NCBI GenBank assembly: GCA_015065325.1
Contig: SVQO01000014.1
Span: forward strand, 1-59,472
Origin: Oscillospiraceae bacterium
Lineage (GTDB): Bacteria; Bacillota; Clostridia; Oscillospirales; SIG627
Direction: 5' to 3'
DNA length: 59,472 nucleotides
Positions 34,060 through 42,484 of this stretch are shown here, in pieces (position 1 is the stretch's first letter; the number at the start of each line of letters is the position of its first letter). The translations under genes were made by a program, and so were the position numbers. The notes under the pieces are model-generated. The model ran no database searches. It had not been told where the DNA came from and was given only the letters and a program-made list of their open reading frames with translations.

Positions 34060-34680
34060 TTAAAGCAGGCTGCGCAGTGCGGCAAAGCCAAGAGAAAGTA
34101 AAAACGAAACGAAGACCGCCCCCAGAAAAAAGAGCAGGTAACTCAACAAAAATCGAAAATTGACCGAGCCGCGAGAAAAGGTAGAATAGAATAACGTGCC
34201 GCCGTACATATGCTTGTCTCCTCCCTGTCGGGTCTTAGCGGGATCGGAATAGAGCTGCAGTGCCGTGGTGGTGCAAAAGGTGGCGTAGCCGAGAAACAGC
34301 CAGGAGGACAGCAGCAGATACAGGAGAGTCAGCCCGAACACCCAAACTCCCGTTCTATTCTCCGTTCCTGCAAAAAGAACTGAAAGGCAAAACCCCGAAA
34401 AGAGCCCCCGACCTGCAACGCTCAAGAAACCGAGAACCGGAGCATAAAGGGTAACGCCGAATAAAAAGACGGTCAGAAAAAGCAAAAGCTCTCCCGTAAA
34501 CAGATCCGAAAAGAAAGCGGAAAACGTGCCGCTCCCCCGATCGTATATATAACCCATATCTCCGAAAAAGAAGAGCTCACCGGCAAGACTGAATAAAAAT
34601 ACTGCTGCCAGAATCAGAAACCAAATCCGAAATCGGCGAAATTTTTCACGAAAGCGTGCACGATTGTACTTTTTGATCAT
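34060..34680 (-). CDS. Multi-pass membrane protein, possibly SpoIIM-like
   Basis: The 206-residue protein starts at ATG 34680 after AAGGAGAAGGATAT. A basic N-terminus (IKKYNRARFREKFRRFRIW) leads into about five hydrophobic segments, the first near residues 20-40. The segment FLFGVTLYAPVLGFLS followed by RGLFSGFCL resembles stage II sporulation protein M, a 200-residue, five-helix protein of the engulfment complex, but only loosely. It is just downstream of another membrane gene with a terminator between them. I regard the SpoIIM link as weak. Confidence 0.5.
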   Translation of the reverse strand: MIKKYNRARFREKFRRFRIWFLILAAVFLFSLAGELFFFGDMGYIYDRGSGTFSAFFSDLFTGELLLFLTVFLFGVTLYAPVLGFLSVAGRGLFSGFCLSVLFAGTENRTGVWVFGLTLLYLLLSSWLFLGYATFCTTTALQLYSDPAKTRQGGDKHMYGGTLFYSTFSRGSVNFRFLLSYLLFFLGAVFVSFLLSLGFAALRSLL

Positions 34681-34724
34681 ATATCCTTCTCCTTTATCGT
34701 CCATTGTATGACGAGAGAAAGAAG

Positions 34725-34750
34725 AAAAGACCGCGGTATGCGGTCTTTTC
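34725..34750 (-). terminator. Terminator of the 34752-35729 gene
   Basis: aaaagaccgc and gcggtctttt pair over ggtat directly after the minus-strand stop at 34752; Ts follow on that strand. Confidence 0.85.
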
Positions 34751-34751
34751 T

Positions 34752-35729
34752 TTACTGAGGATATTTCACGAGGCTGAGTACGGTTTCGGGCGAGGTTTCG
34801 GGCGTTACGGTACACTCGTAAACGACGTTTCCCACGTCCAGCGCGTAGAAGGTTACGGAGCCGAAATCAAAACCGTTTTCCTTCAGAAGCACCAAAGCCT
34901 CGCGACAAGCCTTGGCAAACACCTCGCGGTCCGGCTTCTCCTTTCGGAAAGTGGCGGAAAAGTGAAATAAGGAGTCCATCTCGTTGGAAACGGTGCCGTA
35001 GGAGCCGTGGAAAACGCCGTCCTTGGTTTTCTCCTTCAGCCCCTTGGATTCAACAAGAACGCTCTCGGACCCTTTTTTAAATACGTCAATCAAATCAGCT
35101 TTGCGTTTTTCCTGCATCCAGAATACGTAATCATTTAAAAAACCGTCCTCGACCTCCTTTGTAAAGAATACGGTGGAGGTCAGATCGTTCCCCTGATAAA
35201 GATATTCCAGCTCTGCAGCGTAGCAAGCCCTTTTCAAATTAAAATAAACCGTTGTATCTTCAAATTTCTGATCGGGATAGGTGCGCTTTAAATACTCGGA
35301 GGTCTGCTTCTGCGCTTTCAGGAACCCACTTGGCGTTCCCGCGAAAATAAAGGTCAGTACCGTTCCGACGGTAAAGCAGAGAACAAATCGAACGGATCTG
35401 CGCATTCTTTTTTCCTTGTGGGATTTTTTTCCCTCTCTTAATACCCAGGCGCCTGCCAAAGCAAAGCAAACTGCGTAAATGCAAAAGAGAACGGGACTGT
35501 AAAAACCGGTCATCAAGCTGTAAAAGAACGCGATCGTTCCCGCTGTCACAAGATGCACCGTCAGATGTTTTGAAATGAAAAAAGCCAAAAAGGACAAAAG
35601 AAATCCGAGCGGAAAAGTTGCCGCCAAGCCGTGTAACGGATAGGCGAGATATACGCCGAGCGTCAAAAGAAACGTAGAAAGCAAATAACGAAGAAACTTT
35701 TTCTCCGAAGCTTGTTTTTTCAAAGACAT
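34752..35729 (-). CDS. Membrane protein of unknown function with C-terminal soluble domain
   Basis: The 325-residue protein starts at ATG 35729 (AAAGGATTTATTCG upstream). Residues about 15-100 hold three or four hydrophobic segments, a basic loop (KKSHKEKRMRRSVR) and a further helix near 105-125. The rest, about 200 residues, is hydrophilic and rich in Glu, Lys and aromatic residues with no motif I recognise. The topology suggests a membrane anchor with an outside domain. No family was identified. It has its own terminator and is followed by the SpoIIM-like gene. Confidence 0.65.
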   Translation of the reverse strand: MSLKKQASEKKFLRYLLSTFLLTLGVYLAYPLHGLAATFPLGFLLSFLAFFISKHLTVHLVTAGTIAFFYSLMTGFYSPVLFCIYAVCFALAGAWVLREGKKSHKEKRMRRSVRFVLCFTVGTVLTFIFAGTPSGFLKAQKQTSEYLKRTYPDQKFEDTTVYFNLKRACYAAELEYLYQGNDLTSTVFFTKEVEDGFLNDYVFWMQEKRKADLIDVFKKGSESVLVESKGLKEKTKDGVFHGSYGTVSNEMDSLFHFSATFRKEKPDREVFAKACREALVLLKENGFDFGSVTFYALDVGNVVYECTVTPETSPETVLSLVKYPQ

Positions 35730-35803
35730 TCGAAATAAATCCTTTCTTTGCGATGAATGCATATATTATACCAAACAGAAGGCAAACCCGTCAAGGGTAA
35801 AAG

Positions 35804-35829
35804 AAAAAAGAGGCCGAACGCCTCTTTTT
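35804..35829 (-). terminator. Terminator of spoVG
   Basis: gaggc (35810-35814) and gcctc (35820-35824), extended by A and T runs, form a hairpin about 70 bases past the spoVG stop on the minus strand. Confidence 0.8.
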
Positions 35830-35900
35830 CAGGAATTTGTCCCATTCTCTTTTCTCCATAGACTTGAAAAATGAGAAAAAGAAGGGTATAATGGAGTCGA

Positions 35901-36182
35901 TTAAAGGATTTCTTCGGCAGGTGCCTCAGCCAACGCCTTTTCATAGGCTGCGAGAACGCATTCCTCCAGCATAGCGCGGAAATCCGCGGTAATGGGGTGA
36001 GCAATATCACGGTAAGTACCGTCGGGATTTTTGCGGCTTGGCATTACGATAAAGCGGCGATCATTGGCAAGAATGACCTTTACGTCGTGGACTACGAAAA
36101 CTCCGTCCAACGTAATACTTGCAACGGCAAGCATAGGTCCTTCGGTGAAGGTTTTTCTGATTTTTACGTCAGTAATCTGCAT
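35901..36182 (-). CDS. spoVG: SpoVG regulator
   Basis: The 93-residue protein starts at ATG 36182 after AAAGGAGAATTAAAAAA. It has the near-invariant SpoVG sequence MQITDVKIRK, a middle LDGVFVVHDVKVI and FIVMPSRKNPDGTYRDIAHP. SpoVG binds nucleic acid and affects sporulation, septation and virulence genes in Firmicutes. It is transcribed away from murC, with an 89-base space between them. Confidence 0.97.
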   Translation of the reverse strand: MQITDVKIRKTFTEGPMLAVASITLDGVFVVHDVKVILANDRRFIVMPSRKNPDGTYRDIAHPITADFRAMLEECVLAAYEKALAEAPAEEIL

Positions 36183-36271
36183 TTTTTTAATTCTCCTTTT
36201 TCAAATTTAGAAGGATTCTCCTCTTCTACGAAGGAAATTCTAACACCCTTATGTGAATTTTAGGTGAAATT

Positions 36272-37654
36272 ATGAAAAAACTAACAAATTTTTTTAATTT
36301 TTTGGAACAAAAGCCGAGCATTTTCTTTCTCGGGATCGGTGGAGTCAGTATGTCTTCCTTGGCATTTACGGCAAAGCGGTACGGATGCAAGGTTTCGGGA
36401 TACGACGCAGCGGAAAGCGACACTACCGCGAAATTAATGGCGGAAGGAATTCCCGTATATCGGGATTTTGATGAATCCCGATACAAGGGCGTCGAGCTTG
36501 TGGTCTATACCGGTGCCATCCGTGAGGACGACGTGGTCTTCTCCTATCCGAAGAGCCTGGGGATCCCCATGATGCCACGCGCAAAATTTTTAGGTCTTTT
36601 GATGAAGCAATGCAAAAACCCGATCGGCGTTTCCGGCACCCACGGAAAAAGCTCAACAACGGGTATGCTTTCTTCGATCTTTATGAAAGCGGAGGATCGG
36701 GACCCCACGGTAATGGCAGGAGCCGTCCTTCCGGAGCTTGACAGCACCTACCGTCTGGGGGACGGAGAGGATTTTCTTTTCGAAGCCTGCGAATACCAAA
36801 ATTCCTTTTTGGACTTTTTCCCTCATCTTGCCGTCGTACTGAACGTAGAGCACGATCACGCCGACTTCTTCCCCACTTTGGAGGACGTGATCGCCTCCTT
36901 TGTAAAATTTACGGATATTGCAAAAAACGGTTACGCGGTTTTCAACCGTGACAATGAGGGGGCTATGGAGGTTGCCTCACGAACCGTCTCTCCCAAATTC
37001 TTTTTCTCCGCAAAAGAAAAGGCGGATCTTTGGTGTGAAGATCTGCGCGAGGAAAAGGGCTTTTACGCTTTTGACATTCACGTTGAAAGCGGACTGCTTT
37101 GCTCCGTAAAGCTTGCCGTCCCCGGCGAGCACAGCGTTTCCAACGCTCTCGCCGCCGCTTCTGCAGCCTACCTTTCGGGAGTGAATGCCGAAGCCATCCG
37201 CCAGGGACTGGAAGCCTTTCGCGGCGTAAAGAGAAGATTTGAATACCGCGGCAGATGCAATAATATGGAGGTATTCGACGATTACGCCCATCACCCGGAC
37301 GAGATCCGTGCGACGCTCCTTGCAACCAAAAAGCTGGGATATCCCCACGTTACCGTAGTATTTCAGCCCCACACCTATACCCGGACCCGCGCTTATTGGG
37401 CGGATTTCGTTTCATCCCTTTCCCTTGCAGACGAGGTAATTCTGGCAGATATTTATCCCGCCAGAGAAGCCCCGCTCCCCGGCATAGAATCAAAGCTTCT
37501 GGCTGAAAAAAGCGACACTTTGACCTATCGGGGAGGATTTGAACAAATCGCCGCGTATCTGCGCTCGCTGGATCGCGAAGGATTGCTGCTCATTATGGGT
37601 GCGGGAACCATCGTATCTCTTACCGATTTGATTCTGGATCAAAAAACAAAATGA
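36272..37654 (+). CDS. murC: UDP-N-acetylmuramate-L-alanine ligase
   Basis: The 460-residue enzyme has the Mur ligase order: N-terminal Rossmann motif FLGIGGVSMSSLA, the ATP loop GVSGTHGKSSTTGM near residue 115, ACEYQNSFLDF, VLNVEHDHADFF, and DDYAHHPDEI then FQPHTYTRT in the C-terminal half, which are MurC-specific. It adds L-alanine to UDP-MurNAc with ATP, in the cytoplasm. Start ATG 36272 follows TAGGTGAAATT. Its last codons overlap the next gene (ATGA), so the two are coupled. Confidence 0.95.
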   Translation: MKKLTNFFNFLEQKPSIFFLGIGGVSMSSLAFTAKRYGCKVSGYDAAESDTTAKLMAEGIPVYRDFDESRYKGVELVVYTGAIREDDVVFSYPKSLGIPMMPRAKFLGLLMKQCKNPIGVSGTHGKSSTTGMLSSIFMKAEDRDPTVMAGAVLPELDSTYRLGDGEDFLFEACEYQNSFLDFFPHLAVVLNVEHDHADFFPTLEDVIASFVKFTDIAKNGYAVFNRDNEGAMEVASRTVSPKFFFSAKEKADLWCEDLREEKGFYAFDIHVESGLLCSVKLAVPGEHSVSNALAAASAAYLSGVNAEAIRQGLEAFRGVKRRFEYRGRCNNMEVFDDYAHHPDEIRATLLATKKLGYPHVTVVFQPHTYTRTRAYWADFVSSLSLADEVILADIYPAREAPLPGIESKLLAEKSDTLTYRGGFEQIAAYLRSLDREGLLLIMGAGTIVSLTDLILDQKTK

Positions 37655-38358
37655 ACGATTCCACCCAACTGTTTTTGTGGATCTTTTTATCCCTGGATCT
37701 TGCAGTGCTTCTGTGGCTGTTGGTCTCCGCTGTCCGCAGAAGGATCCGCCGCAGAAAGATCCTGCATTTCGGCGATAAGGCCGAGGAAGAGGTTTCCGAA
37801 ACCTTGCGACGGGATTTTCCCAACGCCGCCGTTTTGAACAACGTTTACTTGAAAACGAACCGAGGAACCACCCAGCTGGACCACATTCTCATTTGCAAAT
37901 GGGGCGTATTCGTCATTGAGACCAAGAGCCACAACGGACGGATCCAGATCGAAAAAAATGAATGGACGCAGTTTTACAAAGATAAGGTCGTTCGTTTTCA
38001 CTCCCCCATTTTGCAAAACGAAAGCCACGTGCGAGCACTGGAAAACGTGCTGAAAAAGCACCGCACCGCTTGGAAGACCAAGGTCAACGGACTTGTGGTC
38101 TTCACCTCGAAAAAAGTATTTTTTTCTAAACGAGAGGATGGTGTTCTCCGTTTGGACGAGCTTTCTCCCTATATCAAAAGCGGGGGAAAAACCACGAGCA
38201 GACGCACGATATTGACCGGGATTCCCGGAAGACGCTACTTGACGAGACAAAAGATCGTACTTTTGGAGCGGCACATCCGCAAGCACTCCGTCAAGGGGCA
38301 AAAAAGTCGCAAGGCACATAACAGAAAACTGAAAAGTTTAGATCGGAGTTACCATTGA
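37651..38358 (+). CDS. NERD-domain membrane protein
   Basis: The 235-residue protein starts at ATG 37651, overlapping the murC stop by four bases. An N-terminal hydrophobic segment (about residues 7-27) and a basic stretch (RRRIRRRKI) precede a nuclease-related domain: LDHILICKWGVFVIETKSHN, which carries the conserved Asp and E-x-K of the restriction-endonuclease-like fold, then more basic sequence to the end. NERD proteins are often membrane-linked, with unclear roles. The tail is very basic. Coupling with murC and the pseudouridine synthase shows an operon but not a shared function. Confidence 0.85.
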   Translation: MNDSTQLFLWIFLSLDLAVLLWLLVSAVRRRIRRRKILHFGDKAEEEVSETLRRDFPNAAVLNNVYLKTNRGTTQLDHILICKWGVFVIETKSHNGRIQIEKNEWTQFYKDKVVRFHSPILQNESHVRALENVLKKHRTAWKTKVNGLVVFTSKKVFFSKREDGVLRLDELSPYIKSGGKTTSRRTILTGIPGRRYLTRQKIVLLERHIRKHSVKGQKSRKAHNRKLKSLDRSYH

Positions 38359-38999
38359 AATCCGTAGAAATATTGTTCTTTGATGAGGACGTAGCCGTCG
38401 CGGTAAAGCCTGCCGGAGTTCTTTCCCAAAGCGACGAAAAAGGACGAGAAAGCATGCTCTCTCTTTTGAAAGCAGAGCTCGGAGGAGAGATTTATCCCGT
38501 ACACCGACTGGATCGGGAAACAGCGGGCGTGATGGTTTTTGCCAGGAGCTCCGCAGCCGCAGCCGCACTGAGCTCTGCCTTGCAGGAGAAAAAATTCGTC
38601 AAGGAATATTTGGCGGTGCTGACCGCTTTGCCCGCGGAGGAGGAAGGAATTCTGGAGGATCTGCTCTTTTTCGACCGTGGAAAAAACAAGGTTTATCCCG
38701 TAAAAAGATCTCGTCGCGGCGTAAAAGATGCCAGACTTCGTTATGCGCTCCGGGAAAAGCAAAACGGTCTTGCACTGGTTCGTGTTTTCCCCGAAACGGG
38801 TCGCACTCACCAGATACGGGTGCAATTTGCTTCCAGAAAAATGCCCCTGTTCGGGGATCGCAAATACGGAGGAAGCGGGAACGGACTTGCACTGTTTTGC
38901 CGCTCACTTTCCTTCCCTCACCCAAAAAACGGAAAGCTCCTTTCCTTCTCCGCGACCCCTGAAAAATCGGAGCCTTGGAGCTCATTTCAATCCCTATAA
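38355..38999 (+). CDS. RluA-family pseudouridine synthase
   Basis: The 214-residue protein starts at TTG 38355, overlapping the NERD stop; GATCGGAG lies upstream. Motifs: VAVKPAGVLSQ near residue 16, then the catalytic VHRLDRETAGVMVFA near residue 55, and RTHQIRVQFA near 152. The HRLDRET aspartate is the catalytic residue. It converts uridine to pseudouridine in rRNA or tRNA; which position is not clear. There is no S4 domain, and it is shorter than typical RluC or RluD, so it may be a tRNA or single-site type. Confidence 0.9.
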   Translation: MKSVEILFFDEDVAVAVKPAGVLSQSDEKGRESMLSLLKAELGGEIYPVHRLDRETAGVMVFARSSAAAAALSSALQEKKFVKEYLAVLTALPAEEEGILEDLLFFDRGKNKVYPVKRSRRGVKDARLRYALREKQNGLALVRVFPETGRTHQIRVQFASRKMPLFGDRKYGGSGNGLALFCRSLSFPHPKNGKLLSFSATPEKSEPWSSFQSL

Positions 39000-39043
39000 C
39001 AAGGCGATATACTTAATATTATAAAGAATTATTGTTTTTTTCA

Positions 39044-39072
39044 TTGCTTTTTTCGATATTTGATGGTAAAAT
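39044..39072 (+). promoter_or_regulatory. Sigma-A promoter of the Lrp-type regulator gene
   Basis: TTGCTT (39044-39049) and TAAAAT (39067-39072) are 17 bases apart, 39 bases before the start. Confidence 0.6.
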
Positions 39073-39111
39073 TACACCAGTTTTTATGATTTCCGCGAAA
39101 AGGAGCCGATT

Positions 39112-39552
39112 ATGGATAAGGTTGACGAAAAAATCCTGCAAATGTTGCAGGAAAATGCAAGAATTCCCGTAAAGGAGATCGCAAAGGAGGTATTTCTCTC
39201 CTCCCCTGCAGTTTCCGCAAGAATTGACCGCCTTTCTCAAAGCGGTTTGATCAAGGGCTACCATATGACCATTGACCGCGCAAAGCTTGGATACGACGTG
39301 ACAGCTTTCATCAGTTTGGAAATGGAGCCTTCTCAGAAGACCGATTTTTATCCCTTTATTAAGAGCTGTCCAAACGTTTTGGAATGCTCCTGTATCACGG
39401 GTCAGTATTCTCAGCTCATTAAGGTTGCTTTCCGTACCACCTCGGAGCTTGAGATCTTTCTCGGTGCTCTGCAGCGCTACGGCAGAACCAGTACGCAGAT
39501 CGTCTTTTCTACTCCCGTAGAACCCAGAGACGTAAATATTTCGACTAAATAG
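39112..39552 (+). CDS. Lrp/AsnC-family transcriptional regulator
   Basis: The 146-residue protein starts at ATG 39112 (AAAGGAGCCGATT upstream). The N-terminal winged helix begins VDEKILQMLQENARIPVKEI and continues SSPAVSARIDRLSQSGLIKG. The rest is a RAM domain, with ECSCITGQYSQLIKV near residue 102, that binds amino acids in this family. It is a stand-alone gene with its own promoter and terminator. The nearest amino-acid gene is the AspT-type exchanger at 40799-42256, which may or may not be its target. Confidence 0.93.
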   Translation: MDKVDEKILQMLQENARIPVKEIAKEVFLSSPAVSARIDRLSQSGLIKGYHMTIDRAKLGYDVTAFISLEMEPSQKTDFYPFIKSCPNVLECSCITGQYSQLIKVAFRTTSELEIFLGALQRYGRTSTQIVFSTPVEPRDVNISTK

Positions 39553-39553
39553 T

Positions 39554-39586
39554 AAAAAACGATGGCAAATTTGCCATCGTTTTTTT
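39554..39586. terminator. Bidirectional terminator between the Lrp gene and nahK
   Basis: gatggcaaa (39561-39569) and tttgccatc (39570-39578), flanked by As and Ts, form a perfect palindrome for the two converging genes. Confidence 0.9.
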
Positions 39587-39592
39587 ATTTTC

Positions 39593-40660
39593 TCAGATCT
39601 TCTCCAGAACGATCCTTTTCATTTCATCCCAGTTTTCTTCCATCCCCTGTACCAATTTCATCTGTGTACGGAAGCGAACCAAATTGTGTTCGGGATAGGC
39701 GGTCTTGAAATACACGTCCCCCTGCAAATAGTCTGCCAAAAAGCGCATCCCGCACTCAATGGTCATCATTTTGGCTCCCTCGGGAAGAAGGGCGATCTCG
39801 CTTGCGGGGAGTGACGCGTCACAGCCCGCCAAAAAACCATCTACGTAAGCCTTATAAAGACCGAGGTGGAAGTTGACCTTGGACAGATCCTTTTCGTCTT
39901 CCGCACCGGTGGAGGCTCCGAAACGAATGGAATCACCGAAGTCGGTAACGCTGTAACCGGGCATCACCGTGTCCAGATCGATCACGCACAATCCCTTGCG
40001 GCTTTCTGCGTCAAGTAAAACGTTGTTGCACTTGGTATCGTTGTGGCTGACGCGCAGGGGGAGCTCCCCGTTTTTCTCCGCGTCCAAAAGAACGGAATAG
40101 AAATCGGCACGCTCGTGAACGAAGGCGATCTCCGCTTCGACGTCCTTTCTTCTGCCCACGGCGTCCTCCTCCACGGCTTTGCAAAAATCTGCGTAGCGCT
40201 TAGGTGTATTGTGAAACTGAGGAATGGTCTCACTCAGCTCGCGTGCGGGAAAGTCTGCCAAAAGCTTCTGAAATGCACCAAAAGCAAAGGCACACTGGTA
40301 GAAATCCTCCTCACTCTCGGGTCTTTCCAGACACAGTGAATTCTCCACGAAGTCGTACACGCGCCAAGCGCCGCTTTCATCCATAAAAAAGCTCTTGCCG
40401 TCCACGGTGGGAATCAGGGTAAGAACGGTCCTTTTATCCTCCGCCCGCGCCCCCAGGAAGGAGGTAACCTTCGAAATGTTTTGCATAAGGCTTTCCACGT
40501 CACGGAAAATAGAGGTATTGATCCTTTGAAGAATATAGCGGTGATAGGGATCGCACACCACCAAATACGTATCGTTGATGTGGCCGTTCCCATAGCGCTC
40601 TACGCTTTTTATTTCGCCGCAGATCTGAAATTTTTTCAAAACGGAATAAGTCTGGTCCAT
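39593..40660 (-). CDS. nahK: N-acetylhexosamine 1-kinase
   Basis: The 355-residue protein starts at ATG 40660 after AAAGGAGTTATAGA. It keeps the NahK hallmarks: YGNGHINDTYLV, YILQRINTSIFRDVESLM, LRVSHNDTKCNNVLLDAE with the catalytic aspartate, LDTVMPGYSVTDFGDSIRFG, and ECGMRFLADYLQGDVYF, all very close to the bifidobacterial enzyme as I recall it. It phosphorylates GlcNAc or GalNAc at C1, the entry step of the lacto-N-biose/galacto-N-biose pathway. No phosphorylase or GalT gene is next to it, so it is an orphan here. Confidence 0.93.
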   Translation of the reverse strand: MDQTYSVLKKFQICGEIKSVERYGNGHINDTYLVVCDPYHRYILQRINTSIFRDVESLMQNISKVTSFLGARAEDKRTVLTLIPTVDGKSFFMDESGAWRVYDFVENSLCLERPESEEDFYQCAFAFGAFQKLLADFPARELSETIPQFHNTPKRYADFCKAVEEDAVGRRKDVEAEIAFVHERADFYSVLLDAEKNGELPLRVSHNDTKCNNVLLDAESRKGLCVIDLDTVMPGYSVTDFGDSIRFGASTGAEDEKDLSKVNFHLGLYKAYVDGFLAGCDASLPASEIALLPEGAKMMTIECGMRFLADYLQGDVYFKTAYPEHNLVRFRTQMKLVQGMEENWDEMKRIVLEKI

Positions 40661-40754
40661 TCTATAACTCCTTTGCGTTCAAACTGCCATCAGTATAACA
40701 AAGCATCAGAATTTTTGCAAGACCGCTTTTTCCCTTTTTTGGTTCAAAAAACAG

Positions 40755-40787
40755 AAAAAGAAGCCTCCGAATAGGAGACTTCTTTTT
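40755..40787 (-). terminator. Terminator of the AspT-type exchanger gene
   Basis: aaaaagaag and cttcttttt with an inner ctcc/ggag stem lie just past the minus-strand stop at 40799; the T run is on the minus strand. Confidence 0.8.
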
Positions 40788-40798
40788 GATCTTCGTCA

Positions 40799-42256
40799 TT
40801 AGGCAATGGCAAAAAGGAACTTTGCCACCAAAACCACCAGGATCAAAGCGATAGGATAGGTTGCGGCATAGGCGGAAGCAACCGATTCGGTACCGGAAAC
40901 GTTGATCAAAGTTCCCAGTGCGGGAGTGGAGGTCATACCGCCGGTAATGGAGCCCAAGTTATTGAGAAGCGGAAGCTTCAGCACGTATCTTGCAAAGAGA
41001 TAACCCAAGAACATAGGAATGATGGTAATGATCATACCATAAACAAAGAAGATGGGTTTGACATTTGCAACAAAATTCATACCGCCGGGGACGCCTGCTC
41101 CGATGAGGAACAGTGCCAAACCAAATTCGCGGAATACCTTAAGGGTCTGCACCTTGGGCATCAGACTGAATTTTCCGATGCGTCCGAAGTGACCGAAGAT
41201 CAGACAGGCGATCAATACACCGCCGGTGTTGCCCAGAGAGAAGAAACCGCCGAAATCGATCTTACCGATCAAAATACCGATCAGCGCCGCAAGCGCCAAG
41301 GGCATAATGCCGAAATCATCCATCTCGATCAGCTTTCTCTCGGTTTCTTGTTTCTTCGTACCGGTATCGGCACCAACGATCAGCGCTCTTTCCTTGTTCA
41401 TATCCGCCTTGAGAAGCTTGGGCATCAGCTGAACGAAGAGAACGACGCCGACTACACCGAACAAATAAGAGATACCGTAGCCCGCGGAAACGATGTCGGA
41501 AAGTCCCTCTCCAACGGTTCCTGCAGTATCGGTAGCGGCAGAGAATGCGGGAGTAGAGGTCAGAGCTCCTGCCATCAAACCGACAATCATGGAAATAAAT
41601 TCCTCAGAGGTGTAGCTTCCGATGCCGCCGGTAACCTTACCAAGGTAGAAGCAAAGCAAGGATGCAAGACCGCCGGAAAGGATGATAATAGCACCCAAGA
41701 GGATATAGGATTTGAAATTCTTCTTCAGATTGGAGAAGAAGGTAGGTCCTGCAATAAAGCCTACAGACGCAACGAAGAGGATCAGACCAAGCTCGGAAAT
41801 CACCTTCAACGCGTTGGAGGAATAATCCACCTTCTTCGTTACGCTTCCGAGCAAAGCCTTCGTGTCTTTGTCCAGCTTGAGCGCACCGTCTTTGTTCTTT
41901 TCCAAAACCTTATCAACGGTCTTAGTGAGAACCTCGATCTTGTCGCCGTCCTCCTCCGCCTTTTGGAAATCCGATTCGAAGGACTCGAATTCATCCTTCT
42001 TAAGAACCTCCTGCAGTTTTTCGACAACCGCTATCACCTTATTATCCGTCATGGTAACATTGGCTGTCTTGACCGTCAACTGCTCGGAAAGAAAATTGGG
42101 GAACAGAGCGCCGAACAACAGCGCAATGATAAATACGCCTGCAGTACCGAGGGACACACCCTTAATAGTAACTCTGCCAAGCATATAACCGATGGCAGCA
42201 ATTGCCAGAACGCTCACGAACAGGCAAGCAAGTCCGGTAACACTGAAAGTAACCAT
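40799..42256 (-). CDS. AspT/YidE-family (Asp-Al_Ex) transporter
   Basis: The 485-residue membrane protein starts at ATG 42256 after AAGGAGATAAGGT. Two homologous halves carry the family signatures GLMAGALTSTPAFSAA and GGMTSTPALGTLI. Members are aspartate-alanine exchangers or related carriers. Between the second and third helices (about residues 60-150) there is a charged insert (KLQEVLKKDEFESFESD and more) that could form a coiled coil; it is outside the usual core. The RCK_C (TrkA-C) domains of some family members are absent. It has its own promoter and terminator. The substrate is not determined. Confidence 0.88.
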   Translation of the reverse strand: MVTFSVTGLACLFVSVLAIAAIGYMLGRVTIKGVSLGTAGVFIIALLFGALFPNFLSEQLTVKTANVTMTDNKVIAVVEKLQEVLKKDEFESFESDFQKAEEDGDKIEVLTKTVDKVLEKNKDGALKLDKDTKALLGSVTKKVDYSSNALKVISELGLILFVASVGFIAGPTFFSNLKKNFKSYILLGAIIILSGGLASLLCFYLGKVTGGIGSYTSEEFISMIVGLMAGALTSTPAFSAATDTAGTVGEGLSDIVSAGYGISYLFGVVGVVLFVQLMPKLLKADMNKERALIVGADTGTKKQETERKLIEMDDFGIMPLALAALIGILIGKIDFGGFFSLGNTGGVLIACLIFGHFGRIGKFSLMPKVQTLKVFREFGLALFLIGAGVPGGMNFVANVKPIFFVYGMIITIIPMFLGYLFARYVLKLPLLNNLGSITGGMTSTPALGTLINVSGTESVASAYAATYPIALILVVLVAKFLFAIA

Positions 42257-42313
42257 ACCTTATCTCCTTATTATCATATTAATATAGGTTAAACATAAAC
42301 CAATTACTCTAAT

Positions 42314-42341
42314 ATTCTACAATCGGGCGAAAAAAAGTCAA
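42314..42341 (-). promoter_or_regulatory. Sigma-A promoter of the AspT-type exchanger gene
   Basis: On the minus strand TTGACT (42341-42336) and TAGAAT (42319-42314) are 16 bases apart, 58 bases upstream of the start. Confidence 0.6.
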
Positions 42342-42484
42342 CGAAAAGCCTCAAAATGAGCAATATCTTTTTTTTATAACAGCAATATCATTTCGTTATG
42401 CAAGCTTTTTTTCTCCAAAAACCTTTTCTTTTTCAACAAATTGTGATAAACTACTACACAGTTATTCAGGGAAGGAGGGAGTAT

